Counted from the first letter of the stretch, positions 28,650-37,680 are shown. The stretch: DNA of 64,000 nucleotides from PSRI01 sp041484195 (GCA_041484195.1 JBGPHC010000004.1:1-64000); one strand, 5' to 3'. Program-made: numbers and translations. The notes: a model not told the origin generated them from the sequence alone.

Positions 28650-28909
28650 TGTATTGAATTAAAATTCAGATATTAAAAAACCTCAGGATTTTCTTCGGGG
28701 GGAATTTGCAGTAATTAAAATTAAAAAAATACCTCCAAAATAAAAGCAATTAAAATCACTTAAGGTGAATCCATCTTCAATTGGAAAAGGGATATTTTAA
28801 AACCCGGAAATTATAAATACAATCGAAAGTATTTATACACTTTCTGAAAATTTACTGCCGGAATCATAAAACAAACGGGAAATAAAAGTGCATGCATTCT
28901 ATTTTTTCT

Positions 28910-29398
28910 TTAATTATTTCTTCTATACAATCCAATCAATTCCCCAAAAGCGATAATATGCCCGCTCATCGCTTTTTCTAATTGTATTTTTTTTGTACTG
29001 GGAGGTAATTCCAATAATGTATCCAATGCATATATCTTAAAAAAATAGCGGTGTGTGCCGGATGGCGGGCAGGGTCCGCCATAGTGATGCTTTTGAAAAT
29101 CATTCACTCCTTCTGTACCATGCACTTCATTTTCTTTGAAGTGATGTGTAACAGGTATATTCCATACAAGCCAATGCACCCATACACCAATCGGGGCATC
29201 GGGGTCATCGACAATCAGTGCCAGGCATTTGGTTTCTTCGGGAATCTGTTTAATATCCAGCGGAGGGTTGATATTTTTTCCATCGCATGTATATTTCGAA
29301 GGAATCAACCCATCATCCTGAAACGCAGTACTGCTGACTATTAGCTGCTTGTATGCAACCGACTTTCCAGCGTCCTTATCCAATGCAGAGTCGCTCAT
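28910..29398 (-). CDS. YbhB/YbcL-family (PEBP, Raf-kinase-inhibitor-like) protein
   Basis: The 162-residue protein has the phosphatidylethanolamine-binding protein signatures: DDPDAPIGVWVHWLVWNIP (ligand pocket Asp and His), GGPCPPSGTHRYFFKIYALD, and a C-terminal GELIGLYRR. There is no signal peptide. The bacterial function of this family is unclear. It follows the small acidic protein gene by 10 bp and the erythromycin-esterase-like gene beyond, so it probably forms a three-gene operon. Confidence 0.9.
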   Translation of the reverse strand: MSDSALDKDAGKSVAYKQLIVSSTAFQDDGLIPSKYTCDGKNINPPLDIKQIPEETKCLALIVDDPDAPIGVWVHWLVWNIPVTHHFKENEVHGTEGVNDFQKHHYGGPCPPSGTHRYFFKIYALDTLLELPPSTKKIQLEKAMSGHIIAFGELIGLYRRNN

Positions 29399-29408
29399 CT
29401 TATTTTAT

Positions 29409-29594
29409 TTAAGGTCCTTCACCAGGAGGAGGAATTTCATATGGTGGATTCTCCTCAGGTTCTTCATCAGGTATTATATCAGGATCTTCTTCCGGAACAA
29501 GAGGTTCTTCCGGATCAGCCGGTGGTTTTATTTCCGGCTGTTTGCCCGGCAATGGGGCTTCAAGTGGTTTGTCTTTCTTTGTTTTCTTTGCCAT
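29409..29594 (-). CDS. Small Pro/Glu-rich protein of unknown function
   Basis: The 61-residue product begins MAKKTKKDK and continues as a disordered run rich in Pro, Glu and Asp (PADPEEPLVPEEDPD and similar). No fold or domain is recognisable. It fits tightly between two genes of the same direction (10 and 28 bp gaps), which supports a real gene. The opposite-strand frame over this region is a mirror artefact of the repetitive composition. Confidence 0.55.
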   Translation of the reverse strand: MAKKTKKDKPLEAPLPGKQPEIKPPADPEEPLVPEEDPDIIPDEEPEENPPYEIPPPGEGP

Positions 29595-29622
29595 AAACTG
29601 CTGGTATCATTTTAATTATTCG

Positions 29623-30960
29623 TCACACCCCAAAGGGATAGGTCTCCGGCATCTGGTGCCCGTCAGGTTCTATATGCAACGGATGCAATGCCCTTGTTTC
29701 ATCTAAAAAAATAAAAGCGTCATAGCGCAATGGCAGAATAGTGGGAACATAATTTCCGTATTGCTCATTTTGCGGACTATACACTACACCTATGGCCCTG
29801 TGACCGATATGATTTTCCATAAACATATCATTGCCCGCGAAATCTTCCATCAGCAATAATTTGTTTTCTTTACCGGCACTATGCAATAAGTCTTCCCAGC
29901 TTCCTTTTCTCGCTTCGGGCATCTGCATAGCCTGCATTTTGGCACCCCAACTTCGCCCTGCCATTACCGAACCTTTGTAGGAACCAAAGCCTACCAACAC
30001 GACATTAGTATCATGATACCTTATCCTTGCCAATTCTCCAATGTTAAACATGCCTTCATCTACCATATCGGTCGCCCTTGCATCGCCGATATGCGTGTTG
30101 TGCTCCCACACAATTATTTTAGAATTCTCTCCGTGAAATTTTAATAAACGCTCCAATGTATCAGCCATATGCCTGTCCCTTACATTCCAGCTATGCGGCC
30201 CACCCTTAACCATGGCACGATAATACTTTTCAGCATTTACGGCAACCAATGCATTTTGCTCGGCGCTGAAGACATTTTCGTAATCGGAATTGTAAGTGGG
30301 CAATTTTTGTTGAATCTCTGTCAGCAAATCCACTACTTCATTTTCACACAAGTCCGGCACAAACTGCGATGCCCTTGCATAAGACTGCCCTTCATCTTTG
30401 TGGTATGGTTCAAAACAACGAAACGCCTCTTCGGCTACTTTTAATGCAGAGGGGTCCGTCTTTTTTAAATATTGCATTATGCTCTCCATGCTTTCCCAAA
30501 GGCTATATACATCCAAACCATAAAAGCCAACCTTCTTATTAGCCGACAATCCCTCATTATTTTTTCTCAGCCAATCTGCCAATGCTACTATTTCCCAATT
30601 TGCCCACATCCAGGTAGGCCAGCGGTTAAATGCATGTAATACTTTAAATGCACTTTTATTCTCAACATCATATCCCTTTACAAAGCGGTTCAGCCGGTAA
30701 CAATCAGGCCAATCACCCTCCACGGCAATACAATTGAAACCTTTTTCTTCAATCAATCCCTTAGAAATATGACTACGCCATGAATAGTATTCATGTGTAC
30801 CATGGCTCGCTTCACCTAACATCACAATCCTCGCATCCCCTATCCGGTCGAATAATGGGTTCAAATTCGCTTTGCTTTGCAAAGGATGAGCCCAACGTTT
30901 AATGGAGTTCACCGATTCACGCTCATCTAATAAGACCTCCTTTGTGAAATAGCGTCTCAT
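29623..30960 (-). CDS. Erythromycin-esterase-family protein
   Basis: I take the ATG at 30960 (MRRYFTKEV); a longer frame begins with TTG seven codons upstream. The 445-residue protein has the EreA-like motifs: MLGEASHGTHEYY, CIAVEGDWPDCYRLN, VGFYGLDVYSLW and WEHNTHIGDARATDM. In stress islands this family is usually linked or fused to a phosphoribosyltransferase, as in the DosR-regulated Rv2030c of M. tuberculosis. Here a phosphoribosyltransferase and a hydrolase lie just across the divergent promoter. A role in antibiotic resistance is unlikely. A weak -7-like box (TAGCTTGA, 31160-31153) stands 29.5 bp from one of the FNR-like boxes and could drive it. Confidence 0.85.
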   Translation of the reverse strand: MRRYFTKEVLLDERESVNSIKRWAHPLQSKANLNPLFDRIGDARIVMLGEASHGTHEYYSWRSHISKGLIEEKGFNCIAVEGDWPDCYRLNRFVKGYDVENKSAFKVLHAFNRWPTWMWANWEIVALADWLRKNNEGLSANKKVGFYGLDVYSLWESMESIMQYLKKTDPSALKVAEEAFRCFEPYHKDEGQSYARASQFVPDLCENEVVDLLTEIQQKLPTYNSDYENVFSAEQNALVAVNAEKYYRAMVKGGPHSWNVRDRHMADTLERLLKFHGENSKIIVWEHNTHIGDARATDMVDEGMFNIGELARIRYHDTNVVLVGFGSYKGSVMAGRSWGAKMQAMQMPEARKGSWEDLLHSAGKENKLLLMEDFAGNDMFMENHIGHRAIGVVYSPQNEQYGNYVPTILPLRYDAFIFLDETRALHPLHIEPDGHQMPETYPFGV

Positions 30961-31183
30961 GACTTGATACTTTTTATGCAACGATCACCCAGAATATCAT
31001 AATGTCCTTACCCCGTCTCACTCTTCAAATGCAACAGTTTTTCCGGTATTTGCGAACTGTCGATTTTTCTAAACTCCTTACTCAAAGAAAGTAATTTCCA
31101 CACTAATTTCATATGTTACTCATCATACTTCTAAATGATTATCAACATTAACTCAAGCTATTTTGTTCGCCAGGAAAAAGAAA

Positions 31184-31248
31184 TGAGGACAGTCAAGGTT
31201 TTATGTGACAGAGGTCATTATTGCAGCATATTCACTCAGGTAAATTTG
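31184..31248 (+). promoter_or_regulatory. Tandem FNR-like boxes and -7 box of the DUF892 operon
   Basis: Two palindromic boxes, TGAGGACAGTCA (31184-31195) and TGACAGAGGTCA (31206-31217), lie 22 bp apart centre to centre. A perfect -7 box TAAATTTG (31241-31248) begins 29.5 bp after the second centre. With a start near 31253 the proximal box is at about -41.5 and the distal one at about -63.5. The first gene starts at 31270. The rest of the divergent gap (30961-31183) shows no other clear element. Confidence 0.75.
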
Positions 31249-31269
31249 AATTATTAAAATAGAAATACT

Positions 31270-31785
31270 ATGCCAGAGAATAACCAAACCATAGCCACGC
31301 TTCATAACCTGCTGGACTATGATGCCCGCAAGTTCACGAGCGCAGAAGTGCAGTTGCAATTTATTTTGCCAGAATGGATAAACCAAGCTGGTTCCTTAAA
31401 ACTCAAAGCTGTATTACAGAAATATCTTGATTTCGTACAAAAGCATGTACAAAAGATGGAAGGTTTTTACGAAGAAGAAAAGATCCTTTCGCTTAGCCTT
31501 ACCAACCGGGTGATGCACGCATTTATTGAAGAAACCAATGAAAAGTTGTCAAATTGTGCAGACTCCGAAGTCAAAGATGCCTGTCTGGCAGCCTGCATTC
31601 AGACAATTAATCATTTCAAAATAAGCGCCTATGGTACCGCTGCAGCATTTGCCAATGCATTGGCCATGGAAAAACAGGCAGCAGTTTTTCATGAAGCAGA
31701 AATAAATGAAAAACAAATTGACGATCGTTTGTCGCAATTGTCCGAACACGAAATAAATATCAAAGCCAAACGCCTATTGTATTAG
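31270..31785 (+). CDS. DUF892 (YciF-like, ferritin-like) protein
   Basis: The 171-residue protein matches the DUF892/YciE-YciF family, with LLDYDARKFTSAEVQL at the N terminus and INHFKISAYGTAAAFANAL and NEKQIDDRLSQLSEHEIN in the C-terminal helices. The fold is a ferritin-like four-helix bundle. Some members bind metal and all are linked to stress. It is first in a three-gene operon with the hydrolase (19-bp gap) and phosphoribosyltransferase. Confidence 0.85.
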   Translation: MPENNQTIATLHNLLDYDARKFTSAEVQLQFILPEWINQAGSLKLKAVLQKYLDFVQKHVQKMEGFYEEEKILSLSLTNRVMHAFIEETNEKLSNCADSEVKDACLAACIQTINHFKISAYGTAAAFANALAMEKQAAVFHEAEINEKQIDDRLSQLSEHEINIKAKRLLY

Positions 31786-31804
31786 AAAGATAAACAAATT
31801 TATT

Positions 31805-32461
31805 ATGGATATACGCGTTCAAAAAGAAGTTAGCATACCGGTTGGTAAAGTAATATTGAATGGTGAATTGCTTATTCCATCAGGAGCAAAAGCTATTATC
31901 GTCTTTTCACATGGAAGTGGCAGCAGCAGATTTAGCAGCCGCAATCAGATGGTGGCAAAATGGTTGCAAAAAAAGCATTTTGGAACATTGTTGTTCGATT
32001 TATTAACCGAAGAAGAAGACAAGGAGTATCACAACCGCTTTGACATTGCCTTGCTGACCAAAAGATTAGCTGGCGCGACTGAGTGGCTGGAAAGGCTACC
32101 CGCTGCAAAAAATTGTCGCATAGCCTATTTTGGCGCCAGCACCGGCGCCGCATCAGCTTTAAGGGCTGCGTCCATATTGCCACAGATAAGTGCGGTGGTA
32201 TCAAGGGGCGGCCGGCCTGATTTGGCTATGGATGATTTACACAATGTGGAATCGCCAACCCTTTTGATCGTTGGCAGTTTGGATTATGACGTGCTGCAAT
32301 TGAATAAAGAAGCATACATACAATTGGAATGTGAGAAAAAATTAGAAGTGGTTGAAGGGGCTACACATCTATTTGAAGAGCAGGGCACGATGGAAAAAGT
32401 CTGCGAACTGGCTGCAACATGGTTTGAAAAATACCTTCAAAAGGTTGCTGTTATAAAATAA
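31805..32461 (+). CDS. Alpha/beta hydrolase (dienelactone-hydrolase-like)
   Basis: The 218-residue cytoplasmic hydrolase has an oxyanion-region HGSGSSR. The nucleophile elbow reads GASTGAAS, so Ser is the nucleophile, not the Cys of true dienelactone hydrolases. The acid is in VGSLDYDVL and the catalytic His in EGATHLFEE. In many bacteria this domain is fused to the phosphoribosyltransferase that follows here (11-bp gap), as in Rv0571c of M. tuberculosis. A physiological substrate is not known. Confidence 0.85.
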   Translation: MDIRVQKEVSIPVGKVILNGELLIPSGAKAIIVFSHGSGSSRFSSRNQMVAKWLQKKHFGTLLFDLLTEEEDKEYHNRFDIALLTKRLAGATEWLERLPAAKNCRIAYFGASTGAASALRAASILPQISAVVSRGGRPDLAMDDLHNVESPTLLIVGSLDYDVLQLNKEAYIQLECEKKLEVVEGATHLFEEQGTMEKVCELAATWFEKYLQKVAVIK

Positions 32462-32472
32462 ACGACTATTTT

Positions 32473-33105
32473 ATGTTTCGCGATAGAATAGAAGCCGGCT
32501 TACTGCTGGCTGCAAAGCTGAAAAAATACAAAAAAGACGACGGCATAGTATTGGCCGTACCAAGGGGCGGGGTGCCTGTAGCTTACGCAGTTGCCAGGGA
32601 ATTAGGTTTTCCCATAGAAATCATTCTCACCAAGAAAATCGGCCACCCCATGAATAAAGAATATGCAATTGGCGCAGCAAGTCTTACTGACTATTTTATT
32701 GTGCCCGAAAATGATGTGTCACAAGAATATATTGAACAGGAATTAAAACGGGTCCGCAAGAGGCTGAAAGAAATGTATATAAGGTTTATGGGTGACAAAG
32801 AACCAGAAAGCCTGAAAGGAAAAATCGTGATAGTGATTGATGACGGCATTGCAACTGGAAATACTCTCATGGGCACAATAAATGTGTTGCGCAAGAGTAG
32901 TCCTGGAAAAATTGTAATTGGCGTTCCGGTGGCATCAAAGAGTGCAGTAGAAAAATTATCAAAAGAAGTGGATGAGGTAGTAGCTGTAATGATACCGGAA
33001 GAATTTTATGGAGTTGGTGCATTTTATGAAGATTTTGAACAAGTGACTGATGAAGAAGTAATGTTCTACCTGGATAAATTAAGAGAATTGAGAAAGGCAG
33101 GATAA
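32473..33105 (+). CDS. Phosphoribosyltransferase-family protein
   Basis: The 210-residue protein has the type I PRTase fold with the PRPP loop in IVIVIDDGIATGNTL and a flexible loop after AVPRGGVPVAYAVA. The extension with FYEDFEQVTDEEV is typical of the stress-linked PRTases found beside or fused to alpha/beta hydrolases and erythromycin-esterase-like proteins. It closes the operon begun by DUF892. No base substrate can be assigned. Confidence 0.88.
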   Translation: MFRDRIEAGLLLAAKLKKYKKDDGIVLAVPRGGVPVAYAVARELGFPIEIILTKKIGHPMNKEYAIGAASLTDYFIVPENDVSQEYIEQELKRVRKRLKEMYIRFMGDKEPESLKGKIVIVIDDGIATGNTLMGTINVLRKSSPGKIVIGVPVASKSAVEKLSKEVDEVVAVMIPEEFYGVGAFYEDFEQVTDEEVMFYLDKLRELRKAG

Positions 33106-33198
33106 ATATTTCGCTTTCAAAGATGATTTACTGCTAAAGAAGGTGCTAAAAGCGCCCCGGCACAGAGTTTGCGGGTACAAATCCCCGGTTGAGATAAT

Positions 33199-34251
33199 TT
33201 AACTTATTACCAGAACGGCCGCACCGTGTATGTCACCATTCCTCAAATCATTTAATGCTTCATTAGCCTGTTCCAGACGGTATGTTTGTATTTCTGTATG
33301 AATCGGAATCTTCGGTGCTATTTTTAAAAACTCTTCCCCATCTTTTCTTGTAAGATTTGCCACAGAACGGATAGATCTTTCTTCCCACAAAATATGATAT
33401 GGAAAAGACGGAATATCACTCATGTAAATGCCGCCGCATACCAAAACGCCGCCTTTGTCAATATCCATCAATGCCTTCGGCACAAGGTTTCCAATCGGGG
33501 CAAAGATGATGGCAGCATCCAGTTTTTCCGGAGAGGGCTGAGAAGAACTACCTGCCCATACTGCTCCCAGTTGCAATGCAAAGCGCTGCGCCTCCTCATC
33601 TCCCTGGCTTGTAAAGGCAAATATTTTTTTGCCCTGAAACATAGCCACCTGGATTAAGATATGTGCTGCTGCACCAAAGCCGTAGATGCCAATGTTAATC
33701 GCATTCTTATTGATCATGCCATAAGAGCGGTAACCGATAAGACCAGCACAAAGCAAGGGTGCACCCGATGCATTGCCATATATGGCAGGAAGGGGGAAAC
33801 AGTATTGCTCATTGGCTGCTGTATATTCAGCATAACCGCCGTCAATCGTGTAGCCCGTAAAACCCGGATACATACATAGATTCTCCTGCCCTTTCAAACA
33901 ATACTTACAAATGCCGCAGGTGTAACCAAGCCATGGAACCCCGATAAGGTCACCTTCTTTTAATTTAGTTACATCGCCGCCAGCCACCGCTACAATCCCA
34001 ACAATTTCATGGCCCGGTATCAGGGGAAGTTTAGGTTGTGTAAGTTCCCCGTCAAGGATATGGAGGTCTGTTCTGCATATACCACAGGCAATTACTCTTA
34101 TCAAAACCTGACGTGATGAAATTGCCGGTAACGGAACCGTTTTTAGAACCAGGCCTTTTTTCTGTTCCTCTAATACCATTGCCCTCATGGTGACAGGCAG
34201 CCGCATAACTAAGTTTTGATTTTGAAAATTATCATTTCTGCTTGACAGCAT
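33199..34251 (-). CDS. Zinc-dependent alcohol dehydrogenase
   Basis: The 350-residue medium-chain dehydrogenase has catalytic zinc ligands in CGICRTDLH and GHEIVG. The structural zinc cluster is in CGICKYCLKGQENLC, and a Rossmann domain contains GIYGFGAAAHI. It resembles the AdhA/AdhP group that interconverts ethanol and acetaldehyde and could serve NADH disposal at low oxygen. The true start may be MRAMVLEEQ, 21 codons inside. A -7 box (TACCTTTG, 34266-34259) lies just upstream, but a dead IS begins 20 bp beyond it. Confidence 0.87.
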   Translation of the reverse strand: MLSSRNDNFQNQNLVMRLPVTMRAMVLEEQKKGLVLKTVPLPAISSRQVLIRVIACGICRTDLHILDGELTQPKLPLIPGHEIVGIVAVAGGDVTKLKEGDLIGVPWLGYTCGICKYCLKGQENLCMYPGFTGYTIDGGYAEYTAANEQYCFPLPAIYGNASGAPLLCAGLIGYRSYGMINKNAINIGIYGFGAAAHILIQVAMFQGKKIFAFTSQGDEEAQRFALQLGAVWAGSSSQPSPEKLDAAIIFAPIGNLVPKALMDIDKGGVLVCGGIYMSDIPSFPYHILWEERSIRSVANLTRKDGEEFLKIAPKIPIHTEIQTYRLEQANEALNDLRNGDIHGAAVLVIS

Positions 34252-34258
34252 TGGATTC

Positions 34259-34266
34259 CAAAGGTA
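34259..34266 (-). promoter_or_regulatory. -7 box of the alcohol dehydrogenase gene
   Basis: TACCTTTG on the minus strand is a perfect TAnnTTTG match. Transcription from it would start at about 34254, only 3-4 nt before the annotated ATG, which favours the internal start for the protein. The FNR-like boxes expected 24 and 46 bp upstream are replaced by IS sequence. Confidence 0.4.
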
Positions 34267-34285
34267 TCTAGAAATTGATCTACCC

Positions 34286-35028
34286 GATTACCCATTTAGG
34301 CCTCAAAGCAAAACCAGTGGAAAAACGGCTACCGGTGCAGAAGGTGTGGTTGTACCAAAAACTATAAGGGTCGGACCCGGTTCCACCTTCGTTGCCGGAG
34401 TTGTGATTACGATGAATCCGTCACGGCCCATACGACCTTCCACAAGCTGAAGATCCCGCTGCTAAAGGCCTTTGGCAGGGCCTTCCGGCTTTCGGTACGA
34501 AAAAAAGGTCCACCACGGAGCTGGCCCGGGAGTTTTCCATCAATCAAAAGTCATCCTGGCTCTTCAAGCGCAAGACCCAGGAAGCGATGAAAAGGGGCGA
34601 CAGCCATCCTTCGGATCGCGATTCGGGGCTGAAGGATTTATTGATTGGAGGCCGGGGCAAAAGCCGGCCTGGCAAGAAAGCCGGAAAGTCGAGTCTTGAA
34701 CCTATTTCTGATTGGGAAATTGATCTGGAAAATGCAGGGGTTTTCGGATTGAAAGGCAATTGGTCCCTGGCGGATGAATACGAGATCAGCTAAGGCCCAT
34801 CCAGGCGTAGATTTCCAGGCATGTATGTAGTGGTAATGAATTTGAGAGGATGGCTCAGAGGCATTCATCATCACTGCCCCGAAAGGTTTGTAAATAACTA
34901 TCTGGATGAATTCTTTTTCCGGTTCAATGGTAGAAATTCAATGAGAAGCCTCTGACACCAGCTCATAGAGCAGTTTATGACGAACCTACTCTACCGCTAT
35001 ATGGCCCATGCGGCCTAAATGGGTAATC
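34286..35028 (+). mobile_element. Degenerate IS1595-family (ISXO2-like) element
   Basis: Perfect 17-bp inverted repeats GATTACCCATTTAGGCC (34286-34302) and its complement (35012-35028) bound a 743-bp element. Inside, broken frames encode a zinc-ribbon segment (FHLRCRSCDYDESVTAHT) and, after a frameshift near 34500, ELAREFSINQKSSW. Near the end come GWLRGIHHHCPERFVNNYLD and FFRFNGRNSMR, typical of ISXO2-like transposases. Several shifts and internal deletions make it inactive. No exact 8-bp target duplication is visible. It separates the alcohol dehydrogenase from cysQ and has removed the upstream DNA of both. Confidence 0.85.
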
Positions 35029-35083
35029 ATGTTGATTTAATTTGCAACTTTAGGCATTTCAAACATTCAATGAAGAAACAAAA

Positions 35084-35863
35084 ATGAGTAAGGTCGGGCA
35101 GCTTTTGAAAATAGGGTAATATGCCGCACTCGAAGCGGGCAAAGCAATTATGGAGATATACTCCTCAGGAGAATTTTCGATAGAAATAAAGCAGGGTGAT
35201 TTTCCTTTGACTAGAGCCGATACGACTGCTCATAAGATTATATCCGAACATCTCAGCAAGACAAATTTGCCCATTCTCTCCGAAGAAGGAGCAAATATTG
35301 AAATTGGGAAAAGGATGTCCTGGGAATATTTCTGGTTGATAGATCCCCTTGACGGAACTAAAGAATTCATTAATAAAAATGGTGAGTTTACCATCAATAT
35401 AGCTCTGGTGAATCGGAACTTTCCGATAGGCGGCGTGATTTATGCGCCCATCAGCGATAATTTGTATTATGGTTCAGAAGAAACAGGTATTTACAAAACT
35501 GAAAAGGGTAAGCTGATCCGAATTTCGCCCTTACCAGAAAGAAAGTCATTTCACGACCTCTTGCAAAGGGAACATTTAGAAGTAGTAGCCTCCAGGTCTC
35601 ACATGTCACCTGAGACAAAAGCATTTTTGGAACAGTTTAAAAATGTAACACTAACAACATTAGGCAGCGCACTCAAGTTTATGCGGCTCCTTGAAAACCG
35701 TGCAGATATCTATCCAAGATTAGGAACTACAATGGAATGGGATACGGCTGCGGCTCATGCGATCTTGAACGCTTCAAACAGGGGCGTATATCATACAGAT
35801 CTAAAATCGGAACTTATTTATAACAAACTCGATCTTAGGAACCCTTTCTTTATTGCTTTTTAG
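35084..35863 (+). pseudogene. cysQ: 3'(2'),5'-bisphosphate nucleotidase (CysQ) gene with early ochre stop
   Basis: From the ATG at 35084 the frame reads MSKVGQLLKIG, then TAA (35117-35119), then YAALEAGKAIMEIYSSGEF and a complete inositol-monophosphatase-type CysQ. CysQ homologues have this N terminus uninterrupted, so the stop is probably a CAA-to-TAA mutation. The metal-binding motifs are intact: LIDPLDGTKEFINK and EWDTAAAHAIL. Restart at the ATG at 35150 would lose only the first ~22 residues and could leave an active enzyme. The gene recycles PAP from sulfate assimilation. It begins 56 bp after the IS1595 remnant, which may have taken its promoter. Confidence 0.75.
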
Positions 35864-36016
35864 AATACATCAGTAATTTTCAATTGCTTGGCCCATTGAG
35901 TTTTTCCAACCCCCAAAGCCTGAAGAACATGAGACTGTATCTTTAATGAAAGGCAAATTTCAATTCCTACTTAAATATTTTTCTTAATAAAATAACTATT
36001 GCGAGTCATGAAGCTA

Positions 36017-36082
36017 TGATGAATAACACAGGATATTATGATAACTGTCAATGAATCATTGAATCCGGATTTAGTAAATTAC
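36017..36082 (+). promoter_or_regulatory. Tandem FNR-like boxes before the P-loop kinase gene
   Basis: TGATGAATAACA (36017-36028, one mismatch in the outer half) and TGATAACTGTCA (36039-36050) lie 22 bp apart. A weak -7-like box TAAATTAC starts at 36075, 30.5 bp after the second centre. The kinase gene starts 79 bp later. The remainder of the gap after cysQ (35864-36016) holds nothing recognisable. Confidence 0.6.
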
Positions 36083-36161
36083 AATACTTTCAGGCCAGGA
36101 CAAAAGAAAAATCTATAAACTACTGTATAAAACCCATCATTATGATTAAAAGAAGATTGCC

Positions 36162-36674
36162 ATGGTTGTGATTGTTTTAGGTTTGCCGGGTTCAGGCAAG
36201 AGCTATTTTGCTTCCCGGCTTGCAAGTATGATCGGGGCCGAATACATCAACAGTGACCGGGTGAGGAAGGAAATGTTTAAAGTGAGGACCTATTCAGAGC
36301 AGGAGAAAGCAGCCGTGTACAATGAAATGCTTGCTAAAATGAAGGAGGCCGTGAATCAAAACAGGAACGTGGTGCTGGATGCAACATTTCATAAAGATGA
36401 TACAAGGAAACCATTTGCGCAGGAAATGGAAAAAAAAGGCGGAATCTATTTTATTGAAGTGCGTGCAAATGAAAATATAGTCAGGGAAAGATTAAAAAAA
36501 GAGAGGCCTTTCAGCGAAGCCGACTATGAAGTATATAAAATTATTAGCCAGCATTGGGAGTCGCTGAAAGACCCTCATTTATTGCTGGAATCAACTGATG
36601 AAAACATCAATAGCATGCTCCAAGGAGCTGCAGATTATTTGAATTGGAAAGATGACAAAAGAACAGATCAATAG
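36162..36674 (+). CDS. P-loop kinase/AAA-type ATPase
   Basis: The 170-residue protein starts with a Walker A motif (GLPGSGKS) and has INSDRVRK, VVLDATFHKDDTRKPF (Walker-B-like strand) and an LID-type Arg-rich segment (VRERLKKERPFSEADYE). It resembles gluconate-kinase/zeta-toxin-type small-molecule kinases. In M. tuberculosis Rv2004c and many other bacteria this domain is fused C-terminally to an APH-like domain. Here it is a separate gene, placed first, that overlaps the APH-like gene by 23 bp. The substrate is unknown. Confidence 0.8.
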   Translation: MVVIVLGLPGSGKSYFASRLASMIGAEYINSDRVRKEMFKVRTYSEQEKAAVYNEMLAKMKEAVNQNRNVVLDATFHKDDTRKPFAQEMEKKGGIYFIEVRANENIVRERLKKERPFSEADYEVYKIISQHWESLKDPHLLLESTDENINSMLQGAADYLNWKDDKRTDQ

Positions 36675-37671
36675 CCTGCTTAATAAAGGAATATTCCCGG
36701 AAACCACCGGTAAGCGGGAGTTGATTGAAACGCATATATCATGGGTAATTATTTGTGACCAATTCGTCTACAAGATCAAAAAACCTGTTCATTATTCATT
36801 TCTGGATTTTTCTACCGTCGAAATGCGAAAACATTTTTGCGAAAGGGAAATTGAATTAAATAAGAGGCTAACAGATAATGTGTACCTCGATGTACAGCCG
36901 ATCAGTGAATTGCAGGGCCTTTTACATATTGGTAGCAAAGATGGTACGATAATAGATTATGCGGTCAGGATGCATAAACTGGACAGGGAAAAGCAAATGG
37001 ACATACTTCTATTGCAAAATAAGGTAACCGGGGCGGATATAAAGAACCTTGCTGAAAAGATAGCTTCCTTCCATAAAAACACAGATATCATTTATAAAAA
37101 AGACTTCCTGGATATCCAGGCAAAATTCAATGACCTGGCAGCAGAAAAAGAATTCCTGGCCAAACAACTGGGCAGTAATTGCAGTGATATCATCACCCGT
37201 GCAATAGAAACCTCGGATGCCTTTATGAAAAAGAATAAAGAATTGCTGGCAGCCAGGCTTAGCGCCGGGTTCTTCAGGGATTGCCACGGGGATTTGCATT
37301 CAAGGAATATTTTTCTATTGCCCACTCCTCTACCGTTTGATTGCATAGAATTCAATGATGATTTCCGGCAAATTGATGTACTAAACGAGGTTGCATTCCT
37401 TTGCATGGACCTGGATGCATTTGGCAGGGAGGATCTGTCTGCTTTATTTATTGACTATTATAATCATTTTTTCCCCGCTATGAAATCAAGCGGAGACCGG
37501 AGCCTCTTTATTTACTATAAAAGCTACAGGGCCAATATACGTGCAAAAGTCAATAGTCTCAGGGCAAAGGACGATGGGGATAAGACAGATAAAACAAAAG
37601 CCTTGTCTGCCGCATATAAATACCTTCTCTTGATGGATAGCTATATGAGATCACCATATTTATTTCATTAG
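36652..37671 (+). CDS. APH-like phosphotransferase (Rv2004c N-domain-like)
   Basis: The 339-residue protein has an aminoglycoside-phosphotransferase/protein-kinase fold. VYKIKKPVHYSFLDFS carries the ATP-binding Lys, FRDCHGDLHSRNIFL is the catalytic loop (Brenner motif), and CIEFNDDFRQIDVLNE holds the metal-binding Asp. It ends LLMDSYMRSPYLF. Homologues are typically fused to a P-loop kinase and belong to dormancy or stress regulons. It is translationally coupled to the kinase gene. Drug resistance is not expected. Confidence 0.8.
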   Translation: MTKEQINSLLNKGIFPETTGKRELIETHISWVIICDQFVYKIKKPVHYSFLDFSTVEMRKHFCEREIELNKRLTDNVYLDVQPISELQGLLHIGSKDGTIIDYAVRMHKLDREKQMDILLLQNKVTGADIKNLAEKIASFHKNTDIIYKKDFLDIQAKFNDLAAEKEFLAKQLGSNCSDIITRAIETSDAFMKKNKELLAARLSAGFFRDCHGDLHSRNIFLLPTPLPFDCIEFNDDFRQIDVLNEVAFLCMDLDAFGREDLSALFIDYYNHFFPAMKSSGDRSLFIYYKSYRANIRAKVNSLRAKDDGDKTDKTKALSAAYKYLLLMDSYMRSPYLFH

Positions 37672-37680
37672 GACAAACAG

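Noticed and set aside
29349..29615. 88-codon Arg/Phe-rich + strand frame
   Set aside because: Mirror of the Pro/Glu-rich gene on the other strand.
33120..33185. tRNA-like T-arm (GGGTACAAATCCC) after the phosphoribosyltransferase gene
   Set aside because: No acceptor, D or anticodon arms can be folded around it.
35117..35119. TAA read as glutamine (recoding)
   Set aside because: Many intact genes in the window end in TAA, so reassignment is not credible; mutation is simpler.
36038..36118. 26-codon frame before the P-loop kinase gene
   Set aside because: It begins inside the proximal FNR-like box; better explained as promoter DNA.
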